A stretch of DNA of 22,039 nt. Origin: JBBPXY01 sp038200435. Lineage in GTDB: Bacteria > Actinomycetota > Thermoleophilia > Solirubrobacterales > Solirubrobacteraceae. A program made the position numbers and the translations under genes. The notes under the pieces are model-generated. The model made no database searches, was not told the origin of the DNA, and saw nothing but the letters and a program-made list of their open reading frames with translations. Location: positions 1 to 22,039 of the forward strand of contig JBBPXY010000031.1 in assembly GCA_038200435.1 (NCBI GenBank), written 5' to 3'. Of this stretch, positions 14,271 through 22,039 are shown piece after piece; position 1 is the first letter of the stretch; each line of letters opens with the position of its first letter.

Positions 14271-15305
14271 TCAGAAGAAGGTCCGCGCCAGCTCCATGTA
14301 GCTCAGATCAACTGTCTTGACGCCCTCCACCTCGGAGAGCGGAACGCTCTCCATCCGCGTGGCTCGCAACGCCGCCATGCGGCCAAACGCGCCGGCCTCG
14401 ACCATCTCAGCCGCCTGGATGCCGTAGCGCGTGGCCAGCACGCGGTCGCGGGCGGTCGGCGTGCCGCCGCGCTGGATGTGGCCGAGCGTCGTGACGCGGG
14501 TCTCGTAGCCCGTGCGCTGCTCGAGCTCGACAGCGAGCGCCTGCCCGATGCCACCGAGCCGGGGATAGCCGTACTGGTCGGTCTCGCTCGAGGCGCGCAC
14601 GACCCGGCTCTCGCCGCCCGCGAACGCCAGCTGCGCCCCCTCGGCGACGACGACGATCGAGAAGTCCTTGCCTACCTCGTGGCGGCGCGCGATGCCTGCG
14701 GATACCTCTTCCACCGTCAGCTCCAGCTCCGGGATGAGGATGCCGTCGGCGCCGCCGGCGATGCCCGCGAACATGGCGATCCAGCCCGTGTTGCGGCCCA
14801 TGACCTCGACGACCATCACGCGGTCGTGCGACTGCGCGGTGGTGTGCAGGCGGTCGATGGCGTCCGTCGCGATCTGCACGGCGGTGTCGAATCCGAAGGT
14901 GTAGTCGGTGCCGACAACGTCGTTGTCGATGGTCTTGGGCACCCCGACCACGGGCAGGCCGAGCTCCTCGTGCAGCGCGCGGGTGATCATCATCGTGTGC
15001 TCGCCGCCGATGGCGATCACGCCGTCGAGCCGGTCCTCGGCCTGCGCGGACTTGACCTTCTCGACGCCGTCCGGCTCGCGGAACGGGTCGTAGCTCGAGG
15101 TCGAGACGATCGTGCCGCCGAGGTGGAGGATGCCCGAGAGCGTCCGCTGGTCGAGCACCATGTGGTCGCGTTCGGCGAGTCCTTGATACCCGCGGAGCAG
15201 ACCGACCGGCTCGTGCCCGTGCGCCAGCAGGCGTTTGGCCGCGGCGCGTATGACCGCGTTGAGGCCGGGGCAGTCGCCGCCGGCGGTAAGGATCCCGACT
15301 CGCAC
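14271..15305 (-). CDS. pfkA: 6-phosphofructokinase (phosphoryl donor uncertain)
   Basis: A 344-residue phosphofructokinase for the committing step of glycolysis. It begins with the nucleotide loop MRVGILTAGGDCPGLNAVIR. The active site PKTIDNDV has Lys124 and catalytic Asp127; MGRNTGWIA and GHIQRGGTPTARDR follow. The donor-site motif is GGEHT with His103. ATP enzymes usually have Gly at that position and PPi enzymes Asp, and Lys124 is typical of the group containing PPi and mixed-type enzymes. The donor (ATP or PPi) therefore cannot be read from sequence. The GTG start at 15305 has no ribosome site. The gene diverges from the binding-protein gene at 15364. Confidence 0.92.
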   Translation of the reverse strand: MRVGILTAGGDCPGLNAVIRAAAKRLLAHGHEPVGLLRGYQGLAERDHMVLDQRTLSGILHLGGTIVSTSSYDPFREPDGVEKVKSAQAEDRLDGVIAIGGEHTMMITRALHEELGLPVVGVPKTIDNDVVGTDYTFGFDTAVQIATDAIDRLHTTAQSHDRVMVVEVMGRNTGWIAMFAGIAGGADGILIPELELTVEEVSAGIARRHEVGKDFSIVVVAEGAQLAFAGGESRVVRASSETDQYGYPRLGGIGQALAVELEQRTGYETRVTTLGHIQRGGTPTARDRVLATRYGIQAAEMVEAGAFGRMAALRATRMESVPLSEVEGVKTVDLSYMELARTFF

Positions 15306-15313
15306 TGGAGCGA

Positions 15314-15319
15314 AGGCTA
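15314..15319 (-). promoter_or_regulatory. Putative -10 box of pfkA, leaderless
   Basis: On the minus strand TAGCCT ends 8 bases before the GTG start at 15305, with no Shine-Dalgarno sequence. It shares the 58-base divergent region with the -10-like box of the binding-protein gene. Confidence 0.35.
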
Positions 15320-15348
15320 CGCCCGAGCCCGGAAGTCTTGACGCGACC

Positions 15349-15354
15349 TAGAAT
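15349..15354 (+). promoter_or_regulatory. Putative -10 box of the binding-protein gene
   Basis: TAGAAT, the same hexamer as before hisIE, ends 9 bases before the ATG at 15364, with no Shine-Dalgarno sequence. This fits a leaderless or very short leader transcript. Confidence 0.4.
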
Positions 15355-15363
15355 CGCCGCCTC

Positions 15364-16593
15364 ATGCGGCCCGCGCCGATCCACCGCCTTGCCGCGGCGC
15401 TGATGCTTGCCGCAGCGGTGGCTTCTGGTTGCGGCTCGGCAAAGCCCGAGGGTCGCGTTCCGGGTCGTGCGCTGACGATCTACGCCAGCACGGCGCTGCA
15501 AGGCGCGACCAAGGAACTCGGCCGCGACGTGGTGGCGGGAGAGCGCCTGGCGCTCGAGCAGGCCGGCGGGCGTGTCGGGGCCTACTCCGTACGGCTACGG
15601 ATCCTCGACAGCATGCGGCCGCCGGCTGAGCGCTGGTCGCCCGACGTCGTCGCTCTCAATGCTCGCCGCGCGGTGCAGGATCCCACGACCATCGCGTATC
15701 TGGGTGAGCTCGAGACAGCGGGATCGACCGTCTCCCTTCCCATTCTCAGCCGCAAGGGCATCCTCCAGGTCTCGCCGACCGACACCTTCGCGGGCCCGAC
15801 CGAACCTGAAGGGTCGGTACCCGGGGAGCCCGCCAAGTACTACCCGACGGCGGAACGCACATTCGGCCGCATCGTGCCCGACGACGACCTCCAGGCCAAG
15901 AAGCTCGTCGCCTGGATGTGGGAGGAGGGTGTCGGGCGACTCTTGGTCGCCCACGACGAGTCGCTCTACGGGGCATCGCTGGGGTCCGAGGTCGCCCGCG
16001 AGGCGGTTCGGCACGGGATGCGTCTGGCGCCGGCGCTCACCGTGGATCCCGACGAGCTCGCCGCCGACCCGGCCGGCACGGTGGTGAAGGCTCGTGCGGC
16101 CAGGCCCGACGGAGTGGTGTACACCGGCGTGGGGGTGAGATCTGCGGCCCGCGTGTTTCAGGTGATGCACTCGGCGCTGCCCGGCGTGTCGCTCTACGGC
16201 CCGGCGGCACTGGCCCTCCCCGGCGTCGTCGGGCGCCTCGGCTCAGCGCAGCAGAACATCCGGTTCATGGGCCTCGCCCCGCTCCAACCGCGTTTCGCCA
16301 CCTCTTTCGAGCGCGCCTACCTGCGGCGCTACCGGCGTTCGCCCGGCGTCGAAGCAGCCTACGGCTACGAGGCGATGACAGTCGTTCTCGACGGCCTGCG
16401 CGGTGCCGGCTCCCGGGCCGGCGTGCGAGGAGAGGCGGTGAAGCGCTTCTTCACGAGCCGCCGCCCGGTCTCCCCGCTGGGTCCTTACGCGGTGCGACGC
16501 ACCGGCGCGAGCACCCTCAGTGGCTTCGCGCGCTATCGGGTGCGCCGGGACCGGCTCGTGCGGGTCGGCGACCGGCCAGAACTACAGCGCTGA
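15364..16593 (+). CDS. Type 1 periplasmic substrate-binding lipoprotein (LivK-like), orphan
   Basis: A 409-residue exported protein. A short signal peptide ends in a lipobox (VASGC, Cys23), so it should be lipid-anchored outside the membrane. The mature part follows the two-lobed branched-chain amino-acid receptor fold: an early IYASTALQGATKELGRDVVAGE, YLGELETAG, the PILSRKGILQVSPTDT hinge region and FGRIVPDDDLQAKKLVAW, with AYGYEAMTVVLDGL near the end. The ligand cannot be inferred. No permease or ATPase of the Liv type is adjacent, so it either serves a distant transporter or acts as a sensor. Its last 12 bases overlap the convergent epimerase gene. Confidence 0.82.
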   Translation: MRPAPIHRLAAALMLAAAVASGCGSAKPEGRVPGRALTIYASTALQGATKELGRDVVAGERLALEQAGGRVGAYSVRLRILDSMRPPAERWSPDVVALNARRAVQDPTTIAYLGELETAGSTVSLPILSRKGILQVSPTDTFAGPTEPEGSVPGEPAKYYPTAERTFGRIVPDDDLQAKKLVAWMWEEGVGRLLVAHDESLYGASLGSEVAREAVRHGMRLAPALTVDPDELAADPAGTVVKARAARPDGVVYTGVGVRSAARVFQVMHSALPGVSLYGPAALALPGVVGRLGSAQQNIRFMGLAPLQPRFATSFERAYLRRYRRSPGVEAAYGYEAMTVVLDGLRGAGSRAGVRGEAVKRFFTSRRPVSPLGPYAVRRTGASTLSGFARYRVRRDRLVRVGDRPELQR

Positions 16594-17481
16594 GCGGAGC
16601 GCCTCATCGAGCTCCGGGTGCTCGAAGGAGTAGCCGAGCTCGAGGGTGCGGCCGGGGATCGCGCGCTGGCCGCCGGTGACGACCTCGGCCATCTCGCCGT
16701 AGAGAAGCTTGATCGCCAGCGCGGGCACGGGCGCGACGGCGGGGCGGTGCAGTGCGCGCCCCAGCGCCTTCGAGAACTCGCGGTTGGTTACCGGCTCAGG
16801 TGCGGAGCCGTTCACGACGCCGGTCCACTTGGAGTCGTCGATTGCCGCGAGGTAGATGCCGACGATGTCGTCGGCGTGTATCCACGGCAGGTATTGCCGT
16901 CCTCCGGCGACCGGACCGCCGACGCCGAGCTTGAACGGCGGCATCATCGTCTTCAGCGCGCCTCCGCCGGCATCGAGCACCACGCCCGTGCGGACCTTGA
17001 CCACGCGCAAGCCGAGATCGGCGGCGGCGTCTGTCTCGCGCTCCCAATCGACGCAGACTTCGGCGAGGAAGCCTTGGCCGGCGGTAGCCGACTCCGCCAG
17101 TCGCTCATCCCCGCGGTCTCCGTAGATGCCCACTGCCGAGGATGAGACGAGCACTCCCGGCCGCGGCTCGGCCGTTCGTAGCCCGGCGACGAGGTTACGG
17201 GTGCCGTCGACGCGGCTCGAGCGGATGCGTTTCTTCGCCTCATCAGACCAGCGCTGGGCGACGTTCTCTCCCGCGAGGTGCACAACGGCGTCGCGTCCGG
17301 CGAGGGCCTCGACCGGCGCCGGCTCGCTTTCGGGCGACCAGGCGATGCCTTGGACTCCGAGCTGCTCAGCCGCCCGCTCGGGCGAGCGCGAGAGCACAGT
17401 GACCTCGTCGCCGCGGCCCTTGAGCTCGCGCACCAGGCGCTTGCCGATCAGTCCGGTCGCTCCGGTCAGGGTCACCTTCAT
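16582..17481 (-). CDS. TIGR01777/YfcH-type NAD(P)-dependent epimerase
   Basis: A 299-residue extended short-chain dehydrogenase. The cofactor loop GATGLIG is at residues 7-13. It continues with VVHLAGENVAQRWSDEAKKR, SSSAVGIYGDRGDE, KVRTGVVLDAGGGAL, LPWIHADDIVGIY and GVVNGSAPEPVTNREF. The C-terminal part (ALAIKLLYGEMAEVVTGGQR) is the DUF1731 tail specific to this family. The usual active-site Tyr is visible in GIYGDRG. The physiological substrate is unknown for the family. I chose ATG 17481 because it begins the fold directly and has AGGGG 7 bases upstream; the longer open frame is basic filler. It lies 34 bases downstream of the malic enzyme gene on the same strand. Confidence 0.87.
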   Translation of the reverse strand: MKVTLTGATGLIGKRLVRELKGRGDEVTVLSRSPERAAEQLGVQGIAWSPESEPAPVEALAGRDAVVHLAGENVAQRWSDEAKKRIRSSRVDGTRNLVAGLRTAEPRPGVLVSSSAVGIYGDRGDERLAESATAGQGFLAEVCVDWERETDAAADLGLRVVKVRTGVVLDAGGGALKTMMPPFKLGVGGPVAGGRQYLPWIHADDIVGIYLAAIDDSKWTGVVNGSAPEPVTNREFSKALGRALHRPAVAPVPALAIKLLYGEMAEVVTGGQRAIPGRTLELGYSFEHPELDEALRSAL

Positions 17482-17515
17482 CTTGCTACCCCTACGGGTC
17501 AGGCGGCCCCGGGGG

Positions 17516-18985
<1,470 letters not shown>

Positions 18986-19000
18986 GGGGAAGGACGCCGG

Positions 19001-19006
19001 ATACTA
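19001..19006 (-). promoter_or_regulatory. Putative -10 box of the malic enzyme gene
   Basis: On the minus strand TAGTAT ends 15 bases before the ATG at 18985, giving an expected 5' leader of only about 8 bases. No Shine-Dalgarno sequence is present. Confidence 0.35.
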
Positions 19007-19064
19007 CGTCGACGCCGCGCCCGGCGGAGGCGCGGCCGTTTCCGCACGGGACCGGCTCGTCGCC

Positions 19065-19070
19065 TATCCT
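19065..19070 (+). promoter_or_regulatory. Putative -10 box of the amino-acid transporter operon
   Basis: TATCCT lies 43 bases before the ATG at 19114. Unlike most gene starts here, this transcript would have a leader of about 35 bases carrying a strong ribosome site, GCAGGAGGA at 19097-19105. No convincing -35 box is seen. Confidence 0.35.
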
Positions 19071-19113
19071 CGCGTAAGTAGGTTCCGGCCACCTTTGCAG
19101 GAGGAATGACCTG

Positions 19114-20019
19114 ATGGTTCCGAAGATGCCCCGCGCCGCGACGCTCGCCGCGCTCGCCGTTCTCACCGTCGGGTTTGCGGGCTGTGGCAGCAGCAGCAAG
19201 TCAAGTTCGTCGTCGAGCAGCACGCCGGCCGCCACAAAGGCCGATCCCAAGGTCGCGGCGCTGGTGCCGCCGAAGGTCAAGTCGAAGGGCACGCTCACCG
19301 TGGCCGCCGACGCCTCCTACGCGCCCAACGAGTTCATCAAGCCGGGCAGCAAGACGATCCAGGGCACCGACGTCGACCTCGCGAACGCCCTCGGCGGCGT
19401 GATGGGCGTCAAGGTGAACGTCGTCAACGCGACCTTCGACGCGATCATCCCGGGCCTGGCCGCCGGCAAGTACGACCTGGGCCTCTCGTCCTTCACCGAT
19501 AACAAGGAGCGCGAGAAGACGGTCGACTTCGTCACCTACTTCACCGCCGGAACCTCCTTCTACACGAAGGCTCAGGGCGGAGCGGCAATCGGCTCGCTGA
19601 ACGAGCTCTGCGGCCACAAGGTCGCGGCCGAGAAGGGCACCGTGCAGGCCACCGACGCCGCCACCCAGAGCAAGAAGTGCAAGGCGGGCGGCAAGCCGTC
19701 TGTCAGCGTGCTCGTGTTCCCCGACCAGAACGGCGCGAACCTCGCGCTTTCGAGCGGCCGCGCCGACGCCGTCATGGCCGACTCGCCGGTCGCCGATTAC
19801 GCCGTCAAGCAGTCCTCGGGCCAGTTCAAGATCAACGGCGAGGCCTATGGCACCGCTCCTTACGGGATCGCGATCCCCAAGAACAGTGGGCTGGCCAAGC
19901 CGATCCTCGCCGCGCTCGAGGTTCTGATCAAGAACGGGCAGTACACGACCGTCCTCAAGAAGTGGGGCGTGGAGTCCGGGGCGATCACCAGCCCGGCCAT
20001 CAACGGGGCCACAAGCTAG
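19114..20019 (+). CDS. Polar amino-acid ABC transporter substrate-binding lipoprotein
   Basis: A 301-residue type 3 solute-binding protein. The signal peptide ends with a lipobox (VGFAGC, Cys24), followed by a Ser-rich linker that holds the domain away from the membrane. The fold starts at KGTLTVAADASYAPNEF and continues with GTDVDLANALGGVMGVKV, DLGLSSFTDNKEREKTVDFV, VAAEKGTVQ and YGIAIPKNSGLAKPILAALE. The ligand is probably a polar amino acid such as glutamine or glutamate, by analogy with GlnH; Cys pairs in the lobe may form a disulphide. It is the first gene of the importer operon, with a strong AGGAGG site. The permease starts 24 bases later. Confidence 0.92.
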   Translation: MVPKMPRAATLAALAVLTVGFAGCGSSSKSSSSSSSTPAATKADPKVAALVPPKVKSKGTLTVAADASYAPNEFIKPGSKTIQGTDVDLANALGGVMGVKVNVVNATFDAIIPGLAAGKYDLGLSSFTDNKEREKTVDFVTYFTAGTSFYTKAQGGAAIGSLNELCGHKVAAEKGTVQATDAATQSKKCKAGGKPSVSVLVFPDQNGANLALSSGRADAVMADSPVADYAVKQSSGQFKINGEAYGTAPYGIAIPKNSGLAKPILAALEVLIKNGQYTTVLKKWGVESGAITSPAINGATS

Positions 20020-20043
20020 CCCACACGAAAGACCGGGCTTCGC

Positions 20044-20996
20044 GTGGCGGATCCCGAACAGCCTGGAGAACAACACCCCGAAGCGATAAAGGCCGTCCCG
20101 GTGCGCCGGCCGGGACGGTGGGTGGCCGCCGCGCTGGTGTTGGTGCTCGCGGCCACGATCATCCGGTCGCTGGCGACCAACCCCCGCTTCGAGTGGGGGC
20201 TGGTCGGCGACTACTTCTTCACCCACCAGGTGATCCGCGGGCTGCTCGTGACGCTTGAGCTGACGGTCATCTCCATGGCCATCGGCATCGTCCTCGGGGC
20301 CATCCTGGCGGTGATGCGCCTCTCGCCGAACCCGCTCGTCTCGGGGGCGAGTTGGAGCTACATCTGGCTCTTCCGCGGGGTGCCGGTGCTAGTGCAGCTG
20401 CTGTTCTGGAACTTCGTCTCGGCGCTTTATCCGGAGATCGCGCTCGGCGTTCCCTTCGGGGGACCCGACCTGGTCCACCTCAACGCCAACACGCTCATCT
20501 CGCCGTTCACGGCGGCGATCCTCGGCCTCGGGCTCAATGAGGCCGCCTACATGGCGGAGATAGTGCGCGCCGGGATCATCTCGGTCGACGAAGGCCAGAC
20601 GGAGGCGGCCCAGGCGCTCGGCATGACGCGGCTCAAGATCATGCGGCGGATCGTGCTGCCCCAGGCGATGCGCGTGATCGTGCCCCCCACGGGTAACGAG
20701 ACCATCTCGTTGCTGAAGACGACCTCCCTGGTGAGCGTCATCGCCTACACCGAGCTGCTCTACACCGTTCAGCTCATCTACGCCGCGAACTACAAGCAGA
20801 TACCCCTGCTGCTGGTGGCGAGCATCTGGTACCTGATCGTGACGAGCGTGCTGTCGGTCGGGCAGTACTACATCGAGCGCCACTACGGCCGCGGCACCTC
20901 GCGCAACGCGCCCGATTCGTTCGGGCGCCGGCTGTGGCGCAACCTGTCGGCGATTCGCCCCGCCTCGCGCGCGCCAGACGGATCGGGGCAGGGAAC

Positions 20997-21000
<4 letters not shown>
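20044..21000 (+). CDS. Polar amino-acid ABC transporter permease (HisM/GlnP type)
   Basis: A 318-residue integral membrane protein. After a hydrophilic 25-residue N-terminus, helices are seen at WVAAALVLVLAATIIRSLA, then GLLVTLELTVISMAIGIVLG, WLFRGVPVLVQLLFW, ILGLGLNEAAYMAEIVRAG and VSVIAYTELLYTVQLIYAA, with a last one at LLLVASIWYLIVTSVLSVG. The cytoplasmic EAA loop that docks on the ATPase reads EAAQALGMTRLKIMRRIVLP. LFRGVPVLVQL is a strong mark of this family. The single permease probably forms a homodimer. The GTG start at 20044 is the first in the frame. Its stop overlaps the ATPase start in GTGA. Confidence 0.92.
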
Positions 21001-21761
<761 letters not shown>

Positions 21762-21833
21762 GCGGTTTGGTCGGTTCTCCTGGCGTGGGCCGGGCGTGGC
21801 TGCGGGCGGGTCCTGTCAGAGGTTCCTGACCCG

Positions 21834-21851
21834 TTCTCGCTTGCGCGAGAA
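21834..21851 (+). terminator. Strong hairpin after the ABC transporter operon
   Basis: TTCTCGC-TTGC-GCGAGAA is a perfect seven-pair stem with a four-base loop, 72 bases after the ATPase stop. No T run follows, so it may be a Rho-type or structural terminator, or part of the IS end that blocks readthrough into the transposase. Confidence 0.4.
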
Positions 21852-21898
21852 TCGGCAGTAGAACCACTGCCACCCGCCCGAACACCGCTCTGGTGGCC

Positions 21899-21921
21899 CT
21901 CCTAGCTGTAGTTCCTAGGAG
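21899..21921 (+). repeat. Inverted repeat upstream of the transposase
   Basis: CTCCTAG (21899-21905) and CTAGGAG (21915-21921) form a perfect seven-pair stem around a nine-base loop. It could be an operator or a further hairpin in the IS leader; its role is unknown. Confidence 0.45.
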
Positions 21922-21935
21922 CGTTGGTCCGTAGT

Positions 21936-21999
21936 CATCCGGTGCCCCTTGAAGGCTGGTTGGTGTCGAAGCCACCAGTCTCAAGGAGGACACCGGATG
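21936..21999 (+). promoter_or_regulatory. Long hairpin covering the transposase ribosome site and start codon
   Basis: CATCCGGTG (21936-21944) pairs perfectly with CACCGGATG (21991-21999), which contains the ATG. CCCCTTGA (21945-21952) pairs with TCAAGGAGG (21981-21989) apart from a bulged A at 21987; A21990 is also bulged. An inner arm, CTGGT (21956-21960) with ACCAG (21974-21978), continues the stem. The Shine-Dalgarno AAGGAGGA (21983-21990) and start codon are therefore buried if the whole segment is transcribed. Confidence 0.6.
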
Positions 22000-22039
22000 A
22001 AGTTGCACGCTAACGCGAGGACCTGTCCGAAGAGCAGGC
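21997..22039 (+). CDS. IS481 family transposase, N-terminal 14 codons (runs off the window)
   Basis: The frame reads MKLHANARTCPKSR. MKLHANARTCP is the typical beginning of actinobacterial IS481 transposases, DDE-type enzymes that move the element. The ATG at 21997 follows AAGGAGGA by six bases. Only the first residues are inside the window, so neither the helix-turn-helix nor the DDE core can be checked. The gene is cut by the window edge, which is no evidence of real truncation. Confidence 0.7.
   Translation, partial: MKLHANARTCPKSR

Larger units (their letters stand above)
21814..22039 (+). mobile_element. IS481-like insertion sequence, left part only
   Basis: The region holds the start of an IS481-type transposase and a leader containing several hairpins. 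The left boundary is a guess: TGTCAGAGG at 21814 starts with the TG common to many IS ends and lies 52 bases after the ATPase stop. The right end and target duplication are outside the window, so the boundary cannot be confirmed. Base composition is AT-richer than in the flanking genes. Confidence 0.5.

Overview
The window is high-GC DNA with dense, short-spaced genes, frequent GTG starts and many 4-base stop/start overlaps. Gene content and codon usage fit a high-GC actinobacterium. Thermoleophilia/Solirubrobacterales is my best guess from protein style; no 16S gene or other decisive marker is present.

Layout. (1) 1-502: the possible proline-rich end of an upstream gene, then a decayed signal peptidase I gene on the minus strand. 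(2) 501-2942: a class III (FrmA-type) alcohol dehydrogenase broken by a one-base frameshift, followed one base later by a type II NADH dehydrogenase-like flavoprotein. (3) 3084-5763: a compact housekeeping run yqeY-phoH-ybeY-era with overlapping ends. (4) 5956-6557: two small minus-strand genes, a disordered acidic protein and a two-helix membrane protein, divergent from hisIE. (5) 6622-14136: hisIE-trpE-trpG-trpD-trpC-trpF-trpB-trpA and a 53-residue membrane protein, almost all overlapping or nearly so. This encodes the full chorismate-to-tryptophan pathway, headed by a bifunctional histidine enzyme. (6) 14271-15305: a minus-strand phosphofructokinase, divergent from an orphan type 1 substrate-binding lipoprotein (15364-16593). 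(7) 16582-18985: a minus-strand pair, an ACT-domain malic enzyme followed by a TIGR01777-type epimerase. (8) 19114-21761: a polar amino-acid ABC importer (binding protein, permease, ATPase). (9) From about 21814: the probable left part of an IS481-like element, with only the first 14 codons of the transposase inside the window.

Most of the window is ordinary metabolism. The most notable signal is an in-frame tandem duplication of 68 codons inside trpE. The two copies differ by silent changes in one part and are almost identical in another, so they look like two diverged alleles spliced together, or an assembly chimera. Other points of note are a long hairpin that would bury the ribosome-binding site and start codon of the transposase, a signal peptidase relic with its catalytic serine changed to glycine, an unusual His at the phosphoryl-donor position of the phosphofructokinase, and a recurring TANNNT box 6-9 bases before start codons that suggests leaderless transcription. 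I saw no defence system, CRISPR array, tRNA or rRNA, and no convincing novel multi-gene system.
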